A stretch of DNA of 64,000 nucleotides from Talpa occidentalis (taxonomy: Eukaryota > Chordata > Mammalia > Eulipotyphla > Talpidae), in NCBI RefSeq assembly GCF_014898055.3, contig NW_023603184.1, forward strand, positions 151,284,149 through 151,348,148. The letters run 5' to 3'. Positions within the stretch are counted from its first letter, which is position 1; each line of letters starts with the position of its first letter. Shown here in pieces: positions 45,401 through 57,400 of this stretch. The translations under genes and the position numbers were made by a program. Under the pieces are notes generated by a model. The model ran no database searches, was not told the origin of the DNA, and saw only the letters and a list, made by a program, of their open reading frames with translations.

Positions 45401-48400
45401 GTGCTCCTCGGCCCTGGAGCTCCAGCTGTCCCGGCACTGGCTCCCTGAGTGAGGAACTGGCGGGAGGGGCGAGTGAGGACCTGGGCGCCGCCGTCAGTGT
45501 CCCTGCGGCCCGCGGGCCCTGGGCCCAGCGCTCTGAGGCAGCCCGGCCAGGGCCAGGGCCGCCGTCCCCGCACTGGGGCGCTCAGCTGGGCGCCGCTGTG
45601 ACCAGTGCTCTGAGACCCGCCGGGCCAAGCAGGGGAGGGGCGGCCAGATCCCCGTGGCCCCGAGGAGGGTCTAGTTGCCAGCACCCCCCCACCGAGGGCA
45701 GGTGGGGCTCAAACAGGACATGCTGGGGCCCAGGGCAGCTCTGCCGCTCCCACACCTCGGGCCAGCCCGCAGCAGCGGAGGGGCCTTCCGGAAGCAGCCC
45801 CGAGGCCCACGAGCCAGGGCAGGCAGAGTCCACCCTGCCCCCATGGCGTCCCCACGTCCCGCTCCCAACCCACCCCAGGCCCAGAGACCACTCTGGAAAG
45901 AGGCTTGGACATGAGGGGTCTGGCCGCGGCTGCACCCTCCACGCCTCCCCAGCCCCCTCCTGTCCCCGCCCCGCCCCGACTCACTGAGGGCCAGCAGGTC
46001 CCCGCAGTCCCGCTTGTGGAAGTCGGCCCAGGCCTTGCTCTTGCAGTGCTTGCTGCAGGTGAGGATCCCGTAGCAGCGCAGGCAGGGCGCCAGGTGCACC
46101 CCCACCGAGCGGCCGCACTGGTAGCAGAACTTGAAGAAGGGGAGGAGGGTCCTGCAGGCCGAGGGCAGCACCTGGCACTGGGAGCCAGCCCTCCGCTCCC
46201 CGCGGGTCCCTCCCCGTCTCCCCAGTCCCGCCCCCAGCTCCAGCCCTGGATTAGGAGGCCCCCAGGGTGCTGCCCAGCAGGGTTGGGGGTGCCCCCAGCA
46301 CGAGGCGCAGGCTGGCCCAGCCGCCGGGTGTCAGGGGACAAGCGCTGGATGGACGCGCCACCCTTCCCGCAGGGAGACGGCGCCGCAGGCAGAGACGGCT
46401 CTGGAACCCGGGGTGGGGGCGGAGGCCGGACAGCGCGCCCACTGGGCGCCCCCCTGGGAGCGGGGACCCCCAGCCCAGCCAGGGGAGCAGCCCGGGCCCC
46501 TGTGACTGCGCCCGGCGGCCCCGCCCGACACCCACCCGCCAGGCCAGAGCAGGACCCCAGGGTGACGCCACCTACTGCTGCTGCTCCTCCGAGTCGGCCG
46601 CCTTGCCCACGCAGGTGCTCCTCCGCTTCAGCCTGTGGTGTGGGAGGAGCTCCGCTGCGCCCAGAGAAACCCCGTTAGCGCCTGGGCCCCCTCGAGTGGT
46701 GGGGGTGCTCAGCCGGCTTTGCTCACCCACGGAGCAAGCACCCCAGCACCGCAGGGCAGGTGCCCCCACAGCCGCGCAGGCCTGGGACAGCGGGAGGGGG
46801 GTCTGGGGCCTGAGGACGGGGCTTCTGCAGGCTCCCTGCGCCCTCCCCGCGCCTCCCCGCCTCCGCACCGCGGGCCCCGACAGCAGCCAGTCGCCCCAGA
46901 AAGGCTACCCCTCCACTCCTCACCCCCTTTAGGGTGCGACACCCCACAAAGAAACCCCTGCTGGCTCCAGGAGCAGAGGAAGGGGACCCCTCCTCCTCCC
47001 TCCCCCGCGTCCAGGTGCGCCGCCTCGGTGCCGGGGGGACATCCGGGCACGAGTTTTGCACGGCCACGAGCCCTCACGGCCCTCGAGTAGAAATGCGGGG
47101 TGGCGCCGGCTGTCCGGGGGCTGTCCGGGGGCCGCCCCACAGCCCCCAAGGCCCAGCCCATGGCGGCCCCAGCTGGTGTGGGGCTGTCGCCTGAGGGCCG
47201 ACGGCGCTGGGCCCCTCCGGCTTCCGTCTCTACGCTGGGCGGCCCGTGTTCAGACTCCCTCTCCACACGCTCCGTAGGCCGCGCCCTCAGAGGCCCCGCC
47301 GTCCCGTGGCCGCGCGTTCATGTTCCACGGAAGCCCTGGAAGCGCGACGTGCTTGTTCGGCTCGTGTTCTCTGCGGGCTGCCGCGGGGTGGTCAGGGCCG
47401 GCCCCGCCGGGGCTCTGCTGGGACTTGGGCGGCTGAAGCCTGCGCGGGTCCTCCCGCCACCGTGCGGCCCGGGCGGGGGCAGCGGCCAGCACCGCCCGCT
47501 GGGAGACGCCCGCACGCGGTCATGTCGGGGCGCGCTCTGCCGTGCCTCCCGCCAGGCCCCCCTCGCTGTCCTTCTGCCCCAAGTGCAGGCCCGGGGAGTG
47601 TCAGGCCCTGGAGACGGTCCCCTCTCGAGAGGCCGCGCCGCTGCGTTTCCCTGTGGACCTCAGAACTGGCTTCTCGACCTGCGCGAGGACAGGAGCCGGG
47701 GGGCGACAGGAGCTGGGGGGTGGGCGTTCGCCAAGGCCCCGGTGTCTCCTGCCGCCCGGCCAGTGCTCCCAGAGGCGCCTCATTCCCGCGGCAGCTGTCC
47801 CAGCGGGAGGGCGGCTGAGGCTCCGCTGTGCTGTCCTCGCAGCGGCCCAGAAAGGCGGGCGGTTTCCTCTTCTCGGCCCGTGGCCCGGCCCGCCCCTCCG
47901 TCGCATGGCGCCCGCCTCCTGTTCCGGTGTGGGCGGATTTCCTCACTAGCTCGATACTCGTTTTGGGTTGTTTTCCAGGTGGGTGTCCGGGGCTGCCAGC
48001 CGCAGCAGTGGGACCAGCTGACAGAAACCCAACCTTTCTCTTTCCAGCGGGAAACCCGTTTCTCTTTCTCGCACGACCTCGCCGGCCAACAACTCCAGGG
48101 CGCTCTGAACAGACCCGAGGAGAGAAGCCAGCCTTGTCTTCCTGGCGGCGGGGAGAAAGCACGGTCTCTGGCCTCCGAAGGCGGCGCTGGCTGTGGGGCC
48201 GGGAGCCCCCTCTTAGTCGGGGAGGCTCCCTCCGTGCCGCGCCTGTCCTGTGTTTGCCTCTTGAGAGGGTGTTGGGCTTCACTAAAGGTGCTTCCTGCGT
48301 CTGTTGAAGCGACTGCGCAGCCTCCTTCCCGTTGGCGATGGGGCGCGTCCCCTGACTCCGGGATGCCGGCTGCCCTCGCAACTCCGGGGCGAGCCCCGCT

Positions 48401-51400
48401 GGGCCCCGGCCGGGGACCCCTGACGCCGCTGAGCAGGGTCTGCCGGGCGTCCTGATGGGGGGTGTCCGGCACAGGCTGAGGGGGTGTCCTGGCTTCGCCG
48501 TCACACGACGCCCCGTCACAAAGTAAGCCGGGAAGCGCCTCCCTCCCTTCCGGTTCGGCAGATCTGCTCAAGTGTCGCTGCGAGTTCTGCTTGAAACAAT
48601 CAGCACGACCGGCCAGTGCGGCCACCGGGGCTGGACGGCGCCTGGTTCCAGGTCTGGATCTGCCCCCGGTCTCCCGGCTGGTGAGTCGGCCGGGCCGCCA
48701 GGCGTCTCCTCGGCCCGGCGGTTTGCTGACTTCCGTGATGTGTCCGTTCTGTCCGGCTGCTGGCCCCGCTGCTCACAGCCCTGACCCACAGGCCTGGAGC
48801 CCTCGGGCTATCCACGGGGCCCCCAACCCTGTTCTCCGTGTCCAAGTCCTCCGACTGTGGGCTGCGTGGACGCCAGTGCTCACTTCCGCGGCACGTCATC
48901 CTCTCACGCTCGCTCCGGCTGTTGAAAGTGGCTGCGTCCCAGGGTGAGCCTGGAGAGCGTGCTGTTGGGGTGTCTGGAGCCCCCCATCGCAGGTTTCTGA
49001 GGCAGACGGCGGCCCCCACCTCACGGCCGAGGCCAGCCCTCCCCGCCCCCCGCCATGCCGTGGGGGTCCTCCTGCGGGGCGGGGCCACGGGTGGGCAGCG
49101 CCTCGCAGCCCCCGGCCGGCTCACGTGACCGTGGCGCTCCCCCACAGCGTCGGCGAGGCCGCCCCGCACCCGGGCGCTGGCAGGGCTGTCACGTGTTGGG
49201 GGAGCGCTGCCCGCGTCCGTCGGGCGTCTCTGGCTATCCCGTGTTTTCTGCCAGCGCGCGGAGGGTCCCACCAGGCAATCCCGCTCGCCCGTTTTGCCCT
49301 GGACTCCCTGCCCTAGCAGGACGCCCCCAAACCTTCCTGGCCGCATCAGGGACACGAGGCCGGGGCTCGCTTCTCGGGGTTTGGCTGCTGCGGGGCTTCC
49401 ACTTGCGTCTCTGATCCGTCCGGGGTTCATTTTGCGTGTGGGCTCGTGAGGGGCCCTTTTCTGTGCGCCTGTGACCGGCGCCTCCCGGCGCCGCTGCTCA
49501 GGACCGGCCTTCCCCGCGCCGGGGCCACGCGTGCGGCCATTCCCCCGGCCCAGGCCTGCCCCGCAGAGGGTGCGTCCGTGCCAGCCAGTCTGGTCTCCAG
49601 CTCCCTCTCCGGAGTAGGTCTGAGGCCCGGCACCGCCCGCCCCTCTCCCAGGGCGCTGGGCAACCGCAGGCCTTTCGCGGGCCCTCCGAGTCCAGCATTT
49701 CTTCCGGCTCCTCGAGACACGTTGCCGCCTCCCGGCTGCAGCGCTCTCCCCGCGCCTCAAGCCCACCTGAGCGCGCAGCCCTGGGGGCCCCTGCCTGCCC
49801 GTGCACGCCCGGTGGCAGCCGGTGCCCGGCGCTCGCGCTGGGAGCAGTTGGCCACGCGCCTCCGCGGCTCCCGCCGCCGCCGGTGTGGAAGAGGCTGGGT
49901 CCGCGCTGACCGCAGCCACCCGCCCGCCCGTCCTTTCCACAGTCACCCGCGATGCTGGTCCCGGGGCCCCTGGTCCCCGCGTCTGACCTCTGGGCCACCC
50001 CGCAGCCCGGCGCGAGCGGGAGCTGGGTCTCGGGGCTCCCGGTGTCCCGCCGTGGCGCCCTCTTCCCAGCGGTGACCAAGGCCCGCCCGCCCGGAGACTT
50101 CCCCCGAAGGACCCGGGCCCCCCTGGCCTCGCCGCCCTGCCGCTCGGGGCCCGCGGGGCGCCGTGTGTGGACCTGGCCCCATCGACGGCTGGTGGGCCCG
50201 GGCGAAGCCGCCGCGGCCCCCGGCCGAGACTGACCCGGTGAAACTCCGGACCCGCCCAGAGGAAGGGACGCCTCTGGCGACGGGGCCTGGAGAGGCCGCA
50301 GCCACACGCCGCCCTCGGTCAGCGAGCGGGAGGCGCGGTCACGGGGGATACGGCTGGGGGGTCGCCCGGCTGGGAGCTGGCCCGAGCAGGCGGACACGCC
50401 GGCCAGCACTCACCGTGGAACCGCCCCCAGACCGGGCCGCGCCAGCTCCGGGCAGAGGCGGTCCCCACCCGCGTGTGCCTTGTCACAGAAATGGCCGCGG
50501 GGCCCCCAGTCCCCCGGAGAGGACACCCCAGCCCTGGAGTCAACCTCGCCCACCGGCCGCATGCGGAGCAGCCGGCCTGACCCCGGGGGCGTCAGCGCAG
50601 TCAGGGCCGGGCCAGGCCTGGAGCCCGGCTCCCAGAGGCCGCCGCTGCCGGGGCCCAGCGCGTGGCTGGCACCAGGCCCTGCTCAGGTGTCGCCCCCCAT
50701 GGCAGCGGGGCCGGCGGCGGGAGGCGCCAACTCGACCCGGGCCTCCTGGGGCACTGGGCACTCGGCGCAGGAGGAGCCGCCGAGCCGCTCAGGGCCCAGC
50801 CTGGCCCTCAGCGTCCTCGTCACGGTGGGCCCGCCGGCCCAGGACCGCTCCTCTCCGCGAGGCCTCCTGGGAGGGCAAGGCCGAGAGCCAGGGGCCCCGC
50901 CCAGAGGGCAGCCCCAGACAGCACCGCCAGAGGCCGGGGCTCACTGGTACAGGCCGGGGCCGAGGCCGGCGGGGGCTGAGCTGCTCGGGGCAGGCAGAGG
51001 GCCGCCAGCGCTGGCCACGGCCCGGCTTCCCGACCCCCACGCCCCCCGGCCTCGCCCACCTCTCTTGCTCAGGTACAGCGCTTTGGGGTCCCACTGGCTC
51101 TCCTTGGCCTGGACAGCGTGGCGCAGCTGGACGCCCATGTACTCCAGTAGCCTCTTCCGGGCCAGGAAGGTCTCCCGCTCGGCGGGCAGGAGCGCGTGGA
51201 AGGCGCAGTGGGCGATCTTCCGGTCCTGCCACACAGCGCCGGTCACCCCACGGACCTCGGCCCCGCCCCGGCCCTGCCCATGGGGAGGTGGGGTGACCTG
51301 CTGGCCCCGACAAGCAGGTGGGGTGTGCAGGGTGCTGGCACCCGGCCTCTCCATGCAGTGGACGCTGGGCCCGCCAAGGCCGGCAGCTGCGCAGGGCCCG

Positions 51401-54400
51401 GGGGCCGCACCTGGAAGAACCTGAAGTAGCCATAGTCCACGGCGGTGCCCACGGCCGCCCTGTCCCCCTGCGTGAGCGTCACGGGCTGCAGGATGTCCGC
51501 GCCATAGCTGAGGAGCCGGTCAATCTGCTGGGACAGTCGCAGGAGCTCGCCAGGACCCCAGAGGTCCCTGCCCCGGGAGAGAGGCCTTGGGGGGCTGCGG
51601 AGGCTCCCTGCCCCAGGGATGGGCACGTGGGAAGCCAGGTGGCACACGGCAGCTCACCAGGGGCCTCCGGGCAGTGTGGCGGGTCCAGGACCCAGCAGGA
51701 GGGACCCCTGCCCCCTCCCCTGTGGGCAGCTGGGGGCACCACAGTCCGAGAGGGATTGTGGGAGGGGGCGGGGCCTGCCCGAGACGGAGCTGCCCGCGGA
51801 GAGGACCCAGGGATGGCTCAGGGTGGGGGGTGACAAGCATGTGGGGGTGTCTGCAGGCCCCGAGCACGGGAGGCAGGGGCTCAGGGACAGAACGCTGAGC
51901 TGGCTGGCCCCTCTGCAGCGGCCAGAGCTGTCACGGACACTCCCAGCAGCTGAAGCCAGCTTCAGGCCTGGGTCACCCCAGCTACAGCACCCGGCCCCCC
52001 AGAGGACTGCCCCCCAACTCCACCAGGAAATAGGCCCCAACCCCCGACAGGAGAAGCTCCCCACCCCCTCCCGGGAGAGGCCTGGTCCCTGCCCCTCACC
52101 AGGACACCCGTGGGGCCAACCCAGGACCCCCAGCGCCCCCGCACCAGGGCCAGCTTGCTGTCCAGGCTGCGCTGGTGCTCAAAGTTGATGTCGCAGGCCA
52201 CACACAGGGCGGAGCCCAGGCCTCTGGTCAGGAGCAGGTTGGGGTCAGCGCCCTGGGCCAGCAGCTCCTTCACGACCTGCACGCAGGCGGCGGTCAGCGC
52301 GGCCCCGGGACACCCCACGCAGGCGCTGAGCTGAGCAAGGGTGACACCAGGGCTCAGTGCAGGGGTGCGGGCGGAGGCCAGGCGGAAGCTTCCAGAGCCC
52401 CAGCCCGCATCGCTCAGCTGGAGGGGCCACCCCTCACCTGGAGGCCACACTGGCCCCCGCTTCCCCCTTGAGCCCCGGCTCCGGCCGCCCGTCCCCTGCT
52501 GGGGAGCGGCCCGCGGGGCTGCTCTAGCGCCTGGAATGCTGCCTGCCCGGCACCTGGTGGGCACTCCAGGGACCTGCTCTGGGAGGGCGGGCGGGCAGGC
52601 AGGGCGAATGGCCGCTGGGGACAGCGGGTGGGGGCAGCTGCGTGGACCATGGCGGGAGAGCCGGCTGTGCCCTCCCGGCCTTCCTCCCGCGCCCTCTCTC
52701 CAGGGCAGTGCCCGGGGCGCCCCGCCGCGCCCCCGCCCGCCGGGCCTGGTGCCAAGGCCGGCGCGCGCTCACCAGGTCGTTCCCGCTGGCGATGGACAGC
52801 GAGAGCGGGGAGTGGCCGCTCCACAGCGTGTTGGGGTTCGCTCTGTGGGAGAGCAGCAGCTGCACCACGTCCCGGGCACACTGCGGGCGAGACCGCGTGA
52901 GCCGGGCCTGACGCCGGGCGGCCTGGCGCGTGGGGGAGCCACGGCGGGTGGGGGCGGGCGCGGCGCGGGCGGCTGTCCCCTGCCGGCCCCAGCCCCGGCG
53001 CTGCCCAGGCGTGGGGTGGAGTGGGGTGCAGGACGCAGCTGGCTGCCGGGGGAGGGCAGGGGGGGCGGGAAGGAACAGGGCGGGGCGGCGCCCCCACTTG
53101 TTGGAGCAGCACTGGTCACTTCCAGGACACTGCAGCAGGGGCACAGGCTGGACCGCGGGTCTGGACCCTGGTCCCCCCACGGCCCCCAGGCCGCCCCTGG
53201 GGGCCGCCCCACCCCCTGCTGCCCTCAGGCATCCTGGCAGCGGCTGCCGGGGCCCCAGGGGCTCGCGTGGGCAGGGGCGGGCGCAGGGGCCGCGGGCGTG
53301 GCCAGCGAGCGCCCGGCCCCTCACCGTGGCGCTGTCCTCCCGCTCGCAGGCCACGTGCAGTGCCGTCCGGCCCCCCTCGTCCGCGGCTGACCGGGGCGGG
53401 CCGTGGTAGCAGCTGGGCGGGCCCGTCTCGCTGCTGAGCTTCAGGCTCGAGGGCAGCGAGTCCAGCTGCGTGGGGCGGGGGGTCAGGGCGCGCCCCCCCC
53501 CCCCGCGCGCGCCCAGACCCCCACCGTGGAGCCCCCAGGCCTGCACGCGCGCGCACGCAGGCCCACGACACGGGCTCGCGCACACGCAGGCCCACGACAC
53601 GGGCACGCGCGCGCACGCAGGCCCACGACACGGGCACGCGCGCACACACGCAGGCCCACGACACGGGCACGCGCGCGCACGCAGGCCCACGACACGGGCT
53701 CGCGCACACGCAGGCCCACGACACGGGCACGCGCGCGCACGCAGGCCCACGACACGGGCACGCGCGCGCACGCAGGCCCACGACACGGGCTCGCGCGCAC
53801 ACACGCAGGCCCACGACATGGGCACGCGCGCGCACGCAGGCCCACGACACGGGCTCGCGCACACGCAGGCACGCGCGCGCGCAGAAGTGAGCGTGCGCCT
53901 CGCCCGCCCCGGGCGTCCAGCAGCACCCGGACGCTCGGCCTCCACCCGGGCTGGCCGCCTGCCCGCGAGGGGTCCAGGCGCCCCTGGGCTCTCACACGCG
54001 GGAGCCCGGGGCCCGGCGCGCGCTCGCCCCGCGGGGGGGGCCTGGGCCGAGCGCCGCGGACAGCCCGGTGCCCGCGCCCGCCCGCCGGACCTTGCCCGGC
54101 TTGTACGCCTCGTCCCGGTCGGCCGCGCGCGCGTCCACGTCGGTCACGGCGTGCAGCAGCAGCTCCGTGATGCGGACGCCCTCGGGCCCGGGCAGCGCGG
54201 CCGCGATGTGCAGCGGCGTCAGCGCGCGCAGCTGCGGGGGAGCCGGGCGCGCGGGTGAGGCGGGCGCCCCGGCCCCGCCCTGAGCCCCGGCCGCCACCCC
54301 CTCCCCCGGCAGCCCCAGAGCCAAGCCCCGCACCCCGGCCCGGACCAGCTGGGTCACCCCTCTGAACGCCACCCGCCCCGCGGCACCCCTCCGACCCCTC

Positions 54401-57400
54401 CGACCCGGCCAGCCCTGGCCGCGCCCCGCGTGAGGCTGGTGCCCCACCGAAGGGCCCAGGCCACGGAGAAGGCTGGGAGCCCACAGCCGCCGGCCTGCCC
54501 TGGGGCCGGGACACAGCCCGAGCGCTGACGCCTCCACCGGGCGGGCGGCGTGGACAGGACAGGCCCACCCGCTGCCCTCGGGCGACGGCAGGCTCGGCAC
54601 AGAGGACTCTGCAGGGCAGGGCAGGGCGGCTGGCGCGTGGGGTCCAGCCGGGACCACAGACCCGCTGGGAGGCTGCGTGGGTTGGGCGTGCCCCTGCTTT
54701 CCTCTCTCCTTCAGCTGACCCAAGGAGGGAGTGCAGGCCAGCGGCCCGTGGGGCCCGGTCAGCCACACCCCAGGACCCCAACGCCCGGGCACCCCCGTGG
54801 GTGCTGCAGGCAAGGGCGCAGCCTGTCCGCTCAGGCCCACCTCGGCCGGGAAGGCGATGTCCGTCCTGGCCCCGCTCTCCAGCAGCAGCCGCACCCCGTC
54901 CACGTCCGCGGCCTTCACCGCCAGGAACAGGACATGCATGGGCACGCGGCTCAGGTTGGGGTCGGCGCCGCGCTGCAGCAGCAGCGTGATGGTCAGCCAG
55001 CGGCTCCTGCGCCTGCAGCACCCGGCTGGTCAGGCCGCCTGCCACGCAAGCTGCGCCTGCCGCACCCCTGCCGCCCCCCCCCGCCACCCCGCAGTGCCCG
55101 CACCACCCCCGCCAGCTCCAGACGCCCCCAGCCAGCCTGGGCTCGCAGCTGCCAGTGCCAGGCCCCAGGCCCCACGGGGCCCCTGTGAAGTAGGGGCGCG
55201 CCCACGCGGAGGCCACTCAGGTGGACCCGCCGCAGGCCCTGACGCCAGGACTGCCCTCAGGGAGCCCTCTGGGCCGCTGGCCACGACGTCAGGGCTGCCC
55301 TTAGAGCGAGCCTGCTTGGGAAGGCGCCTGCAGGGCGCGCCCCACAGAGGAAGCCCACGGAGGCCCCGTCCAGTGGGCAGCCGGGCTCTGGCCTGGAGCA
55401 GCCCTGCGGCCAGGCGAAGGTCGGGCTGGGGACGGAGGCTAGCCAGAGGGCGCGCCCGGCTGTGGGAGGGCCTCTGGGCTGCAGTGAGGGGCGTGGGGCA
55501 CCGGAGGCCCCAGGCCGCCCTCTGCCTGGCCGGGGGCGCGGGTGAGGGAGCCGGTGGGGGATGCCAGTGTGCAGGGGCGCCAGGCAGCGCGTGGCGGTGG
55601 GTCTGAGCACCTGCACCACGCGCAGGGAGACCCTCCTGAGCCCGCTGCGCGGCGGCTGGGGGTCTTGGGAAGCGCCCTGCCCGCTGGCCGAGGGTGTGCG
55701 GCTCTCGGACACAGGACGGCCCCGGCACTCCCCTCCCCCGCGCCCCCGGACCTACTCCATCAGGGACAGCGCCATCCTCCTGGTGGCCCCCTTGTAGGCC
55801 TCGGCTTCCCCGAGGGGAGCGGGCAGCAGGCTGAGGGCCTGGGCGCCCCTCTCCAGCAGGTCCCGGGAGAGCCGGATGGAGAAGTCCTGCAGGGTCATGT
55901 CGGACTGGAAGTCGCTCTCGTGGCTGCCCGCGGCCAGCTCGTCCAGGCTGTGCGGCGCGCCCTCCGGCCCCAGCTCCACGTCCGCAGCCACGCTGCCCTT
56001 GGGCGACAGGGAGGCCCGCCTGGGGGGGCTGCTCCTCACGTCGCTGGATTCCTGGGACAGGCCCTCGTCCTCCAGTGGCACGGGCAGCAGCCACAGCTCC
56101 AGGCCGCTTGGGCCGGACACCAGGTCCTCGTGCGCGGAGCCCAGGACCCCCTGGGGGGCCACGGAGGATCGGCTGGGAGCCGCCGGGAGTTTGGGGCCGT
56201 CCTGAGAAGGTGCCGGGAGGGCATCAGAAGGCAGGAGAAACGAGAGTGACCGCCACACGTCGGCCGTGAGCCAGGCCCAGCGCTGGGCCGATGGCCGCGC
56301 GTCCACAGGGCCACCTTCCCGGAGACCCACGGAGAGGAGCACGGCCCCTGCAGGCCCCAGGCCGGTGACCTGCCCAGCAGCCATGGCCAGGGCGTCACTG
56401 ACGCGAGGGGGCGGGTAAAGGCCAGAAGGCCTGCGCCTGGGGCTCTGAGGGCGTGGGGCCCTGCGGGCGCTGTGCTCACGTCCAGCCTCGGGGCTGCAGG
56501 CAGGGTGGGGCCAGGCGCGCGCGGGGCGGCCCTCGAGGTCCACCCCAGAGTCCACCCCGGAGAAGCGGCCGTGATGTGACTGACCTGAGGCCGGGCCGGG
56601 ATGGAGGGAGGCGGACGGGCTCGCGTCCACCTGATTCCTCCCTGCCCGGGCAGAGGGTTGGGAGAGGACAGGGCTGCGGGGAGACTCAGGGCAGGGCAGC
56701 GGGGTGCGGCCCCCCCTTAGCCTGGGCAACCAAGTTCCTTTCAGAAAGTGACGCCGGGCACCAGAGCGGTGAGCGCAGCCTGCAAAGGCTTCACGGGTCC
56801 CGTTTCCAGTAGTCCCCTGCGGGGTGGGGGCCCTCCCCTGCCCTGTTTGGGCTCACCCGGGCCACAGGGACTAGCCCGCGGGCTGCACAGCCCGGGCCGG
56901 CTCAGGACCAGCCGGCGCTCTGGGCCGCCCCGCCTCCTGCTGCCCCACCGGCCCCAGCCAGAGCTCCGGGCCCCACGCGGCCCCAGGCCCAGGCAGCGCA
57001 GGGGCGGCGGCAGCAGGGCCTCGCGCCTACCCAGAGGCCTCTCACGCTCAGGAGCAACCGCGCCTGCAGGGGCCAGGGGCTTAAGAAAGGCCTCTCTGGA
57101 GGAGAGTGGACAGACCGGACGGAGCGGAGACTGGGCCCCGCACACGCCCGCGCGCCTCTGCCCCCGCCCACAGGAGGGGTCTCGGCCCACGCTGCTGTGC
57201 CCGTGGCCTGGGGGGCCGGGTCCCTGGGCGCGCGGGGGCAGGGCTGACCTGGACCGAGGGCAGCGTCCGCTCAGCGATGTTGGGCCTGAAGGCCTGGGCC
57301 GGGTAGTACAGGAGGATGCACATGCTGAGGGGCGTGAGGCCCTCGTCCGAGCGCTTGTTCACGTCCGCCCCGCTGTCCAGCAGCAGGCTGACGATGGCCC

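Noticed and set aside
42480..45452. 990-aa plus-strand open frame and 747-aa minus-strand frame
   Set aside because: Mutually overlapping, low-complexity and inside a CpG island; no domain or splice support.
47542..47600. Cys-rich plus-strand peptide ([12 protein letters not shown])
   Set aside because: Short, no further zinc ligands, no splice or homology support; lies inside an ANKMY1 intron.
51525..51567. Upstream acceptor GGGGCAG at 51568-51570 for ANKMY1 exon J
   Set aside because: Using it puts the exon out of frame with exon I. The acceptor just before ATT at 51524 is in frame and matches the expected protein.
53543..53886. CRISPR-like array of regular repeats
   Set aside because: Spacers are themselves repetitive and the host is a mammal; it is an intronic minisatellite.
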